12,636 nucleotides of DNA from an uncultured Lachnospiraceae bacterium (GCA_910588405.1 CAJUPT010000081.1:1-12636), one strand, 5' to 3'. Numbered from the stretch's first letter, positions 1-7,366 are shown. The notes: generated by a model not told the origin, from the letters alone. Numbers and translations are program-made.

Positions 1-57
1 ATTATTTGCCTGAGTCATTTGTAACCTGAAGCTTTCGCGAATCGGCCTGTTATCCAT
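1..57 (-). CDS. Start of an unidentified gene, cut by the window edge
   Basis: An ATG at 57 opens a frame that runs off the left edge, giving 19 residues: MDNRPIRESFRLQMTQANN. An AAGGA ribosome site lies 3 bases ahead of the ATG, which is close but usable. The gene reads in the same direction as the recombinase and lies 120 bases beyond its stop, after a large inverted repeat. If the element ends at that repeat, this is the flanking chromosomal gene; if not, it is a further element gene. The fragment is too short to name a family. Confidence 0.45.
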   Translation of the reverse strand, partial: MDNRPIRESFRLQMTQANN

Positions 58-110
58 AAATCCTTATTTTTTACCAGGAAAAACAGCCCGTCCTGTCAAA
101 TTTTTCCAAA

Positions 111-162
111 ATGTTGTTCTTACATGATTGCAGCAGATGGTACGACAATGTAAGAACAACAT
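111..162. repeat. 52-base inverted repeat with 15-base perfect arms centred on GA
   Basis: The arms 111-125 (ATGTTGTTCTTACAT) and 148-162 are perfect reverse complements around a 22-base middle. The exact centre is the dinucleotide GA at 136-137, and 5 of the 10 inner positions on each side are also symmetric. It begins 15 bases beyond the recombinase stop. Two readings are open: a terminator (the minus-strand stem is followed by TTTT), or an attachment or crossover site of the recombinase, because TnpX and TndX recombine at GA. Confidence 0.6.
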
Positions 163-176
163 CTGATGTGATTTTA

Positions 177-1730
177 CTAAAAATTCCAGTGTATTTCTAT
201 GGGAACATCTCTTGTTCCAGGGATTCGTCTGTCAACAGAGATATAATCAATCAGTATTTCCACAATTTCCCTGTTCAAATGTTCCAGGTGTGTATACTGC
301 TCAATCAGCTCACGGCGGTTATCACCCGCCTGGATTTTTTCTTCGATTTCAGCCAGTCGTTTCTGATTTTTCATAATAAGATGCTCCAGACGTTCCTTCT
401 CTGACGAGAAGTCCCGGGACAATTCTAAAAAGTCATTTTCCGAGATCAGACCTTTCACTTTGTCAATGTAAAGCTCCCGAACCCCTTTTGCATATTCGGA
501 AACCTTTTTCTCATAGGCCGCAATATCGGCAAGCACCTGTTTTTTTTGCCCCTGCAAATTATCGCAAAATTCTATATTACGCTCCAATTCATCCTGGTCC
601 AGATATTCTGAAGCCAAATGTCTCAGTTCTGTGATAACCATCTGTTCCAGCTTATCCACGGAAATAAAAGAACCGATACAGGCATCCTTTGCCACATGCC
701 GGTTGGAGCATTTCAGGTAATGTCTGTCCCTGGTTTTCGAAGAACGCATCACATATCCGCAATTCGCGCAGCGGGCTTTCTTCGCAAACAGTCCGATCGC
801 CCCCGTATCAAAAGGCTTTGCCTTCTGACGAAGCAGCTCCTGAACCTTCTCCCACAGCTCGATGTTTATAATCGGTTCATGGGTTCCTTCCACACGATAC
901 CATTCATTTTTCGGACGAGGTTTGTTCTGTTTCGTCTTATAGGACACACTTCCGTACCTGCCCTGAACCATATTGCCGATATAAATCTCATTTTCCAGCA
1001 TGTCGGCTATGGCAAAGTATTTCCAAAGCGTACTGTTTTTCATTTTGGGCTGCTGATAGCGCAGGCCATGCAGACGTTTATATTCTGTCGGATTCGGTAT
1101 CCCTCTGTCGTTCAGCATTCGGGCAATGGCGGTTTTTCCATACCCCTGTGAAAACAGTATAAATACCTCTCGCACAACAGCAGCCGCTTCCTCGTCAATG
1201 AGCAAATGCCCTTTCCGGTTCGGATCTTTTTTGTAACCATATGATGCAAACGCGCCGATATGAAAACCATTTTTCCGCCTGTTTGTCAGGACGCTGCGGA
1301 TGTTATCGGACATGTCCTCTAAATACCATTCGTTTACAAGTCCGTTAATCTGTCTTGATTTTTTATTCCCTTTATTAGCCGTATCCGCATTGTCCACGAT
1401 ACTGACAAAACGAATCCCCCAAAGAGGAAATAAACCATGGATATATTTTTCAACCAGCTCCAGCTCACGGGTGAACCGCGACTGATTTTTACAGAGAATA
1501 ATCTGAAATTTATGATGCTCGGCATCCTCCAGCAGCCGGTTAAATTCCGGACGACGACGGTCAGCGCCCGTATAATCATCGTCACTATATATGTTATAAA
1601 CCTCCCATCCCTGCTCCATGGCATATTGCAGCAGCATCGCTTTTTGATTCTGAATACTGTTGCTGTCATCAGTGACTGACTGCTTGTTTCTATCTTCCTC
1701 AGATAAGCGGCAATAAATAGCAACTTTCAT
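177..1730 (-). CDS. Large serine recombinase (TnpX/TndX class)
   Basis: This protein probably excises and integrates the element by cutting both strands through a serine-DNA link. With the start at 1730 it has 517 residues. The N-terminal resolvase domain covers about residues 1-145, with the nucleophile Ser10 in the motif YCRLSEED and a catalytic arginine motif SRFTREL near residue 84. The recombinase domain covers about 155-270. A zinc ribbon follows, with cysteines at about 321, 324, 341 and 351, then a long coiled coil at about 390-470, the usual order for large serine recombinases. I chose the ATG at 1730 over the one at 1736 because the AAGGAG site lies 8 bases from the first and only 2 from the second, and because Ser10 is the usual position. 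The gene follows a 48-codon TTG-start gene, echoing the xis-int order of Tn916. No key residue appears to be missing. Confidence 0.93.
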   Translation of the reverse strand: MKVAIYCRLSEEDRNKQSVTDDSNSIQNQKAMLLQYAMEQGWEVYNIYSDDDYTGADRRRPEFNRLLEDAEHHKFQIILCKNQSRFTRELELVEKYIHGLFPLWGIRFVSIVDNADTANKGNKKSRQINGLVNEWYLEDMSDNIRSVLTNRRKNGFHIGAFASYGYKKDPNRKGHLLIDEEAAAVVREVFILFSQGYGKTAIARMLNDRGIPNPTEYKRLHGLRYQQPKMKNSTLWKYFAIADMLENEIYIGNMVQGRYGSVSYKTKQNKPRPKNEWYRVEGTHEPIINIELWEKVQELLRQKAKPFDTGAIGLFAKKARCANCGYVMRSSKTRDRHYLKCSNRHVAKDACIGSFISVDKLEQMVITELRHLASEYLDQDELERNIEFCDNLQGQKKQVLADIAAYEKKVSEYAKGVRELYIDKVKGLISENDFLELSRDFSSEKERLEHLIMKNQKRLAEIEEKIQAGDNRRELIEQYTHLEHLNREIVEILIDYISVDRRIPGTRDVPIEIHWNF

Positions 1731-1753
1731 GTTCATCTCTCCTTAGAGATAGA

Positions 1754-1803
1754 ACAAGCCGTTTCCCTTATGATAATATAATATCACATTAGAAACGGCT
1801 TGT
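1754..1803 (-). promoter_or_regulatory. 50-base dyad between the small gene and the recombinase
   Basis: Perfect 12-base arms (ACAAGCCGTTTC at 1754-1765 and its complement at 1792-1803) enclose a second dyad, TGATA at 1771-1775 and TATCA at 1782-1786, with the same centre. It lies between the stop of the small gene and the recombinase ribosome site, ending 10 bases before that site. As RNA it would fold into a long stem. It could be an attenuator, an operator, or a recombinase binding site. There is no U-run, so it is not a standard terminator. Confidence 0.5.
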
Positions 1804-1808
1804 CACCA

Positions 1809-1955
1809 TCATTTCCCGACGGCTATACCCTTATTTTTCTCTAATCTGTTAATCATCTCGATCCATTTTTGTGTGAATTGATTTTTAGAAGTCGTGTTTT
1901 CTCCGTTTTGAAAAACACTTTTACAAATTGGTTCCTGTATTTGTTTTTCCTTCAA
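1809..1955 (-). CDS. Small 48-residue protein upstream of the recombinase, TTG start
   Basis: A full AGGAGGT ribosome site at 1970-1964 lies 8 bases ahead of a TTG at 1955, which opens a 48-codon frame ending in TGA at 1809-1811. The product starts MKEKQIQEPICKSVFQ and contains the amphipathic stretch FTQKWIEMINRLEKNK (residues 27-42). It is basic and likely helical. Small proteins directly before serine recombinases are common in clostridial elements. By analogy with xis before int, it may help excision, but no winged-helix signature is visible. The strong ribosome site and sensible composition make it likely real. The frame is conserved as one piece, with no breaks. Function is unknown. Confidence 0.6.
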   Translation of the reverse strand: MKEKQIQEPICKSVFQNGENTTSKNQFTQKWIEMINRLEKNKGIAVGK

Positions 1956-2389
1956 AAGATTTGACCTCCTCTATAAATAACTGATATAATCTATGAATTA
2001 CATCAAGTCCACTATGCTTTTAAAATTTATTATTAATTTAATGTCTCCCCTGATGCCTGCGGCGAACAGGTCCATAGAAATTTCATCTCCCCGCCTTCAT
2101 TATGGCCGGGCTGCGTATTACAGAAGTACCATTATACCCCTGCCGTATCATCGCGTTATACGGGAGCCGCCCATATATCAGTGCGCATGGTTCTGCTAGC
2201 CAGGCAGACGGATAGCCGCTATCCGGCAGGGAATGTATCAGGATGGACTATGCGGTTGTCAAGGTAGGGGACATGGGGATGTCTTTGTATATAAAGACAT
2301 GGGGGAAGGGAGGAATCTAATGCGGTGTAATAAAAAAATTATATTAATATAAATTTAAAGCATACTTCCCAGGCTTAATTTCTTTTTAA
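1956..2389. other. Gene-poor stretch with a GC-richer hairpin patch
   Basis: No convincing gene is visible. The segment 2050-2310 is GC-richer than both flanks and holds several hairpins: 2143-2163 (CCGTAT/ATACGG), 2209-2225 (CGGATAG/CTATCCG) and 2279-2300 (ATGTCTTT/AAAGACAT). The plus strand carries a 25-codon frame at 2243-2320 whose TAA overlaps an ATG (TAATG), with GGGAGGA 5 bases ahead of that ATG. The second frame stops after 10 codons at 2352. This looks like the remains of a plus-strand gene pair, or of an older insertion boundary. Confidence 0.4.
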
Positions 2390-2424
2390 GGGAAAAGGCC
2401 AAATACAAAACGGCCTGGTTTCCC
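2390..2424 (-). terminator. Probable terminator of the small orphan gene
   Basis: On the minus strand GGGAAA, a 2-base bulge, AGGCC, an 11-base loop, GGCCT and TTTCCC form an 11-pair stem. The inner 5-pair stem is followed by TTTT, the usual layout of an intrinsic terminator. It lies about 110 bases beyond the stop of the gene ending at 2536. Confidence 0.5.
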
Positions 2425-2535
2425 AAAGCCGCTCAGACTGTTACAAATATGATTCAGAATACAACTCCACAATCACTTTTCTTTCGTACAATAACAAATC
2501 AAAATCTATCACTTGAAATATTTTCCATACAAATG

Positions 2536-2874
2536 CTAACCCCCCATAGACTGTTTTTGTCTGTAGTGGTTCAGCAAATCTTCTTCACTGAAATTGTCCG
2601 GATTATCAAAATCATCACTTTCACACAAAAGCCACACCATGACATTCTCCATGAACCACGGCTGTTTTTTTAAGTATTTACAATTTTTCTTAAATTGGCT
2701 GTAATCTTTGTCATGTCCGCTATCACGATAGACCAGAGAATCAGCAGCATCTTCCATGCGCAGCAAACCCATTTTAGCAAAAATGTTATCAATTGTTTGA
2801 GATATTCTGTCCAGACAATATTTCTTTTCGATATTGATTTTATTATCATTCATTTGGATAACCATTTTTAACAT
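2536..2874 (-). CDS. Orphan small acidic protein of unknown function
   Basis: I do not recognise this family. The open frame can start at GTG 2895, ATG 2874 or ATG 2853. I prefer 2874 because a GGGGAAG sequence lies 9 bases ahead, giving 112 residues; the ATG at 2853 would give 105 residues and has no visible ribosome site. The product is soluble, with no signal or membrane segment. It has a lysine-rich middle (FKKNCKYLKKQPWF) and an acidic C-terminus (CESDDFDNPDNFSEED). It lies 260 bases after the two-gene EcsC operon and is probably transcribed separately or by read-through. AT-rich codon use matches the neighbouring cargo, not the right-hand genes. It may be an accessory or immunity-like gene of the cargo, but nothing in the sequence proves this. 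Confidence 0.55.
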   Translation of the reverse strand: MLKMVIQMNDNKINIEKKYCLDRISQTIDNIFAKMGLLRMEDAADSLVYRDSGHDKDYSQFKKNCKYLKKQPWFMENVMVWLLCESDDFDNPDNFSEEDLLNHYRQKQSMGG

Positions 2875-3094
2875 AGCAACAAGCTTCCCCAGCACAAACG
2901 ATAGCGAAAGCAGATCACTTTCATACTTACATCTTTACACTATCTATTTCTCAATCCTCAACATCATATGGCACATTCAACATGATACAAGAGGATATGA
3001 TATACGTCTAATGCCACTCCTTGCACGTAGAACTGAAATCCAGCTCAACATTGATATTAATACTGACACGTACACCTCATAGAAGCACAAAGGC

Positions 3095-3111
3095 TCTTTA
3101 CTACTGGATAA
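3095..3111. repeat. 17-base direct repeat, copy 1 (copy 2 at 4189-4205)
   Basis: TCTTTACTACTGGATAA occurs exactly at 3095-3111, beyond the stop of the gene ending at 3136, and at 4189-4205, inside the EcsC-family gene. Copy 1 overlaps an 8-pair hairpin at 3102-3120. An exact 17-mer repeat is unlikely by chance in a window this size. It suggests a past duplication or a recombination scar around the 275-residue gene. Confidence 0.6.
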
Positions 3112-3135
3112 TATCCGGTAATGGGGTGCCTATTC

Positions 3136-3963
3136 TTACATTTCTGTTATGCTTTCAATCTGATTAGGCGGGATAACAACATCATCTTTTACATAAAGGA
3201 ACTGCATATCGAGGTCATCGTTCGCTCTATCCATAGCATGAAATAGTGTCCATTTTTTTATTTTCATATCATCATCTAGCCCATCCCACCCATCATATGG
3301 TGGATCTCTCCATTCATCTAAATCAAAATTAAATCTGGATATTTGATCTAATGTAACGTAAAAGTTCACTATATAACTTCTCGAATGCTTTCTCCAATAC
3401 TCGTCCAATTTTCTAACTTCATCTGATAATTCTATAAGTGTCATTAGAAACTCTGGTCGCTCATGGATATTTGTACCATAATTCGAAATATTGTCGTTTA
3501 ATAGGAATCCATTTACACAAAAATCATAATACACTCTATGTGCAATACTATCTAACCTTTTGTCAATCTCGTTAAAGAAATGTTTATTATGGTATCTGTC
3601 ATAGTCAATATTATAACACTTTCCGTTGCAATTTAATATTCTGTTCTCAATATCGAATACGATTCCGCACTTGTTCAACATTCTCGAAAGAACCGTGTCT
3701 CTCTTTAGGACTTCTTGTAAATTCATAAGACCATTCTTACGAATTTCTTTACACTCGTCTAAAGTTCCCACTACGTGGAAAGCCATTATCTGCAAATCTG
3801 AAAAATCAACATTCTTGATTTGTTCTATATTTCGTTTCCAGAAAATCTCAAAATCATTTCTCGAATTAATAAGCAATTCAGTAACATACTCATCTGAAGA
3901 CATATCCATAACATTTAAAACAAATTCGTATGCACTATCACAAGAACGCAGGTCAAATCTCAT
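3136..3963 (-). CDS. Uncharacterised 275-residue partner of an EcsC-family protein
   Basis: I cannot name this family. The start at ATG 3963 sits 6 bases after AGGAGG and overlaps the end of the upstream gene by 11 bases (ATGAGATTTGA), so the two proteins are translationally coupled and probably made together. The product is soluble and acidic. Visible landmarks are FHVVGT at about 62-67 followed by CKEIRKNGLMNLQ, a central FCVNGFLLNDN, then RPEFL at about 170, and a C-terminal VVIPPNQIESI at about 262-272. The layout, a His near the start of a strand, then an IxxxGL helix, and a final V-x-I-P-x-x-x-I strand, weakly recalls ADP-ribosyltransferase-like toxins. That is inference only; a catalytic glutamate cannot be assigned. 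It may be the effector of a two-gene defence or toxin system. Confidence 0.75.
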   Translation of the reverse strand: MRFDLRSCDSAYEFVLNVMDMSSDEYVTELLINSRNDFEIFWKRNIEQIKNVDFSDLQIMAFHVVGTLDECKEIRKNGLMNLQEVLKRDTVLSRMLNKCGIVFDIENRILNCNGKCYNIDYDRYHNKHFFNEIDKRLDSIAHRVYYDFCVNGFLLNDNISNYGTNIHERPEFLMTLIELSDEVRKLDEYWRKHSRSYIVNFYVTLDQISRFNFDLDEWRDPPYDGWDGLDDDMKIKKWTLFHAMDRANDDLDMQFLYVKDDVVIPPNQIESITEM

Positions 3964-4756
3964 TTTCATCCTCCTCAACAGTAAATTCTGCATCGATAGC
4001 ATTTTTATAGTACTCAGGATCAGAAAGATTATACGACATTAAATTTTTTCTCAGTTTCATGCATCCCGGTTTAAACATCGCATATGTCAAACCACCAGAT
4101 AACACTCCACCGATAACTGGTATAGCCGATGCAACACTGTCCGCAAATATTTGTTTTGTCATTCTTATACCTACATTGAGTGCAACCTTCTTTACTACTG
4201 GATAAATAGTTCCTTTTGTCAATGTTTTCTGTGCTAATTTTTTTGCCACATGTTTAGCAAGTACATCTGCAAATTTTCTTAGTATACTGGCAGCCCCATG
4301 TATCCCAAACATCACGCCCATAAATAGCAGCAAAAAATTCATTGTTTCCGAATTAACATCATCCTCATTTAAATCAAACTGCTCAAATCCGTATAAATAT
4401 GCTAACTCCTGCACCGTTCTAAAAATAAATACAAAATATGATGTAATATCAACAGCTGCGGCTCCAACAGCAGCAACACCTCCCGGTAGACTTGCCGCAA
4501 CCGATATACTCGTTACCTTCGTTGTTTCATAATTTATAACTTGGTTTGAAATCTTATTAATTGTCTCCTTTGAAATCCCTGCTTTTGCAGGATTACTATT
4601 GATTGCCATAGCAACAACATCATCAGGATAATATTTTATGAGTTCTTTACGCAAAAATTTTGTCCGATTGATTTTCACTCCTGGAGTGTGCATTGCGGCC
4701 ATTAGTACTTTCTCAAATGTCAATTCATTTTCAACCATATCTACGATATCAGACAT
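3953..4756 (-). CDS. EcsC-family protein
   Basis: With the start at ATG 4756 (AGAGG 8 bases ahead) the product has 267 residues. The frame is open further upstream to ATG 4840, but no ribosome site lies there. EcsC-family marks are clear: LPGG at about 90-93, followed by a small-residue hydrophobic run and VDITSYFVFIFRTVQELAYLYG, a second hydrophobic segment FLLLFMGVMFGIHGAASI at about 141-158, and the C-terminal AIPVIGGVLSGGLTYAMF at about 211-228. These segments suggest membrane association. EcsC proteins occur beside ABC transporters and also as accessory genes near toxins; their biochemical role is not settled. Its last 11 bases overlap the next gene, so the two form one unit. The strong AT bias suggests horizontal acquisition. 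Family call is from motifs only. Confidence 0.8.
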   Translation of the reverse strand: MSDIVDMVENELTFEKVLMAAMHTPGVKINRTKFLRKELIKYYPDDVVAMAINSNPAKAGISKETINKISNQVINYETTKVTSISVAASLPGGVAAVGAAAVDITSYFVFIFRTVQELAYLYGFEQFDLNEDDVNSETMNFLLLFMGVMFGIHGAASILRKFADVLAKHVAKKLAQKTLTKGTIYPVVKKVALNVGIRMTKQIFADSVASAIPVIGGVLSGGLTYAMFKPGCMKLRKNLMSYNLSDPEYYKNAIDAEFTVEEDENEI

Positions 4757-4759
4757 CTT

Positions 4760-5175
4760 GCTTTCCTCTTTTTCTTCTCCTCTTTCTTCCAAAATTTTAT
4801 ATTTCGCACTAGACTCTGTAAAACTTGTGAACAAATACATGTCAACTATTTCACTGTCAAGTCCATCTCTTAGTACTGCGTGGATTAATCTACAATCGAC
4901 GCTAACAACAATTCTGATGCCACAACCTTAACATACAATCCATAATATAAATCTTTCCTACTTTCTCCGACTCTGTACTCATACCTCAGACCAACCGGCA
5001 GGTGAATATGTTTCCACACAAAAACGAGCTTATCGCAATATTTTTTATTATGGTATTAGCTTCGCAAAAGCCCTAGAAATATACCATCTTTTCGATGGCC
5101 TATCCTTAATACATAACATCAAACAGACTGTCTCAACATAGTACAAACGAATAAAATGAATATCTCTTGCTTAAC
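4760..5175 (-). pseudogene. Possible decayed gene with at least two frameshifts
   Basis: Three minus-strand frames relay protein-like sequence. One runs from about 5175 to a stop at 5048 and contains DRPSKRWYISRAFAKLIP. A second is open from 5055 to 4885 and contains KLVFVWKHIHLPVGLRYEY. The third begins near 4890 with RLIHAVLRDGLDSEIVDMY and continues in frame into the EcsC-family gene with no stop. Read together they look like one protein broken by frameshifts near 5050 and 4890. I do not recognise the family. The open frames are short enough that chance cannot be excluded in AT-rich DNA. Confidence 0.35.
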
Positions 5176-5487
5176 AGTTAATCTGACTTAATCCATCATC
5201 ATTTCTATTTTTTCAATTATAACAGCAAATATATCCGCTCGCCCTATTTTAGTCTATACGAATTTGAAATCATTTATTTTCTGTCTATCTGGTAACACAA
5301 ATGCCTACTCATACTTAATATCCAAAGCTTTCGCAATTATCTTCATTTTTTTAAAGAAACAGTTCCACGTTTTAGATTTTTATTAAAACTATATGGAGTC
5401 TATACAATATGACTGAAAAGTTCCTCAAAACTGATATTTATTCCTCACGCAACTCGCCTAACATTATGCGCAAGCATAACACCCAAA
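5176..5487. other. AT-rich gene-free stretch with a possible HTH remnant
   Basis: No intact gene is visible. On the minus strand at 5346-5305, a frame reads MKIIAKALDIKYE and then stops. This resembles the last helix of XRE-type repressors (KIAKALDI). No SD or full domain accompanies it, so it is at best a scrap of a lost regulator. No clear terminator for the kwaB gene was found. Confidence 0.3.
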
Positions 5488-6480
5488 TTATTCCTGTTCC
5501 AATAATTTTGCCACCGTTTTTACATCCGTATCATACTCCACCCCTGTTATCTCAGAACGAGTATATCTTTCATCAAATAAATCAATTAGATTTTCCACAT
5601 CAGCATATGTATTTAATACGATTCTGTTTGTATCCTCATTGATAATAAACTTCCCCTGCCATCGCTCTACCGTATTGACTTTATTAATTAATTGTTCCTG
5701 GGTCAGATTAAACACTTTTGAAGAACTGATGCGCATCATTTTTTTTGCGTATTTTGATTTTCCCCGGCTTATGTATTCCTCCAGTTTTCCGGTGTTCTCT
5801 GATATATCTTTTGCGATAATATTTTGTATGGCATAACCCGCAGATTGGTAAATATAATTTTGAAATCCAAAGTTTCTCTGCAGCAGCATCACATTATTTG
5901 TAATCAAATAATCATTCATGATCAAAATATCTATCTTTTTAGCTATCGTTAGAAGCCTCTCGCTCTGTTCCGAAAATACAACCTGATTCTCAAACTGCAT
6001 AAGACGGGCAACGAAACTGGTTTTCTTTTTATTTGGCACCATAATGCTCCAAAGATGCTGATAAATCCAAATAGTATCATTCCCTTTTCTGATCTGAAAT
6101 ACAAGTCCGGAAGCGTCTGCCAAATCCTCTAAAGTAAATTCACCCGTTTCACTGCTGTCATTCAAATACCAAAATGGATAAAAATCATCACTCTGTTTAA
6201 AGATCAAATACTTATGTTGATTATCTGCCAGTTTGCTTCCATCCGCATATTCTGATGTCAGTGACAAATACTGTTCAGTAATAATCTCAAAAAACATTTC
6301 TTTTAAAACAGTTCTAAAATTTTTTCCCTGCTCATTCTTGTCCTCAGACAAGGACATTCTTTTTAATTTAGGAGAGCTTTTTTTTACAACAAAAGCCTCT
6401 AACCCGCACTGTTCTAAATGCTCGAAGCACTCTCCCAGTCTTTTTCTAATCTGTTTTTCAGATAAACTTTTCTTAGGCAT
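5488..6480 (-). CDS. kwaB: Kiwa anti-phage protein KwaB (DUF4868 family)
   Basis: KwaB is the cytoplasmic, DNA-binding half of the Kiwa defence system, which acts with the membrane protein KwaA against phage. The 330 residues fit the usual KwaB length of a little over 300. The DUF4868 core shows in LADASGLVFQIRKGNDTIWIY (about 120-140), then QHLWSIM, a lysine-rich turn, KKIDILIMND (about 181-190), and NVMLLQRNFGFQNY (about 196-209). A basic stretch, SRGKSKYAKKMMRISSS, follows at about 238-254. Start at ATG 6480 is preceded by AGAGG about 10 bases away. It lies 18 bases after kwaA, so the two are co-transcribed from the promoter at 7250-7278. The gene is intact. The call depends on both the motif pattern and the pairing with a KwaA-like neighbour. 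Confidence 0.85.
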   Translation of the reverse strand: MPKKSLSEKQIRKRLGECFEHLEQCGLEAFVVKKSSPKLKRMSLSEDKNEQGKNFRTVLKEMFFEIITEQYLSLTSEYADGSKLADNQHKYLIFKQSDDFYPFWYLNDSSETGEFTLEDLADASGLVFQIRKGNDTIWIYQHLWSIMVPNKKKTSFVARLMQFENQVVFSEQSERLLTIAKKIDILIMNDYLITNNVMLLQRNFGFQNYIYQSAGYAIQNIIAKDISENTGKLEEYISRGKSKYAKKMMRISSSKVFNLTQEQLINKVNTVERWQGKFIINEDTNRIVLNTYADVENLIDLFDERYTRSEITGVEYDTDVKTVAKLLEQE

Positions 6481-6498
6481 CTTGCTTTTCCTCTCAAA

Positions 6499-7143
6499 TT
6501 ATTCATTGTAAATCACAAAAACACCATCAGCAATATATTTTCGTTTTATCGGAGAATTTTCCATAATTGGACTCCCATGTGTAATTCCGATATAGACGCT
6601 ATCCGGATGAATAATATCTTTTGCCGGATTCTGAAATTCAAACGAAAATGTTCTGTATTTCATTGCTGCAAGCACTGGATTCTGATAAAATGTATTTGAA
6701 CCAGTTAACAACAAAATAACCATTATAAGCATCGTCAAGAATACTATCAAGCCTCTGACTGACTCTACGTCATCTGTCAAAAGAGGCAAAACATATGTTA
6801 CTAAAAATGTTGCGCCGCTGTCATTCGGTGTGTCCTCAACTTTAATTTTTTCCCCTTCCGATCTAAATCCCGCTTTTTGCATTCCATTAAAGCCCAATGC
6901 AATAGCTATAGTAGCAATTAACCAGCATACACTAATAACAGAAACTACAAATCCTCCAAACGCCGGATTTTTTACCGCAATAAAAACCTCTTTTATTCCC
7001 GTTTCAGTAAAAAAGACAATAAATTTATAAAACAAACTAAGATGCAGGCTTATATCTAAATGCTTGATAAGCACCAATAAAAAGAGAGGGGCGAACGATT
7101 GTAGGATAAGTCCTCTTTTTAAGTTCAGATTCTCTTCTCGCAT
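6499..7143 (-). CDS. kwaA: Kiwa anti-phage membrane protein KwaA
   Basis: This is a 214-residue inner membrane protein. Hydrophobic segments lie at about 11-28, 62-85, 110-122 (short) and 131-148, matching the four-helix layout of KwaA, followed by a soluble C-terminal part. The sequence just after the last helix, NTFYQNPVLAAMKYRTFSF (about 150-168), resembles the conserved NP-containing segment of KwaA proteins. In known Kiwa systems KwaA senses phage infection at the membrane and works with KwaB. The ATG at 7143 has AAGGGA 8 bases ahead. The gene directly precedes kwaB, in the canonical order. Its low GC content contrasts with the sigma and HTH_16 genes just upstream, showing that the operon is cargo inserted next to the ICE regulatory genes. 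Confidence 0.82.
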   Translation of the reverse strand: MREENLNLKRGLILQSFAPLFLLVLIKHLDISLHLSLFYKFIVFFTETGIKEVFIAVKNPAFGGFVVSVISVCWLIATIAIALGFNGMQKAGFRSEGEKIKVEDTPNDSGATFLVTYVLPLLTDDVESVRGLIVFLTMLIMVILLLTGSNTFYQNPVLAAMKYRTFSFEFQNPAKDIIHPDSVYIGITHGSPIMENSPIKRKYIADGVFVIYNE

Positions 7144-7249
7144 AAAATTATTCCCTTCCGTTTTTTTCTTTGCATACCTTATGTCCCCAAATAATATAAA
7201 AAAATAATATACTTAAAATATATCCAAATTCCAGCTTCTCTGTTACATC

Positions 7250-7278
7250 ATTTTACCATATTTATCCATCTGGTACAA
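7250..7278 (-). promoter_or_regulatory. Sigma-A promoter for kwaAB
   Basis: On the minus strand TTGTAC (7278-7273) and TAAAAT (7255-7250) are separated by 17 bases, with TGG just before the -10 box, making an extended -10. It lies about 110 bases ahead of the kwaA start. This is the best promoter match in the window, so Kiwa is probably expressed on its own and not only by read-through from the sigma gene. Confidence 0.65.
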
Positions 7279-7330
7279 TAATCTTTTAATCGCTTTTCCT
7301 AATTTTTATCAAACGCAATGTTATCAGGAT

Positions 7331-7358
7331 GCGGCTCCAGAATCCCTCCCAGAGCCGC
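7331..7358. terminator. GC-rich hairpin after the HTH_16 gene
   Basis: Perfect 7-base arms (GCGGCTC/GAGCCGC) around a 14-base loop begin 8 bases beyond the stop of the HTH_16 gene. There is no U-run on the minus side, so termination would be weak or factor-dependent. It marks the border between ICE genes and the AT-rich cargo. Confidence 0.4.
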
Positions 7359-7366
7359 CTTTCTTC

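Noticed and set aside
1754..1803. Invertible promoter for phase variation
   Set aside because: Only 26 bases separate the arms, too short for a typical invertible segment, and no alternative orientation can be seen.
2834..3082. 82-codon plus-strand frame
   Set aside because: TTG start with no ribosome site; it overlaps the orphan minus-strand gene and then runs through AT-rich DNA.
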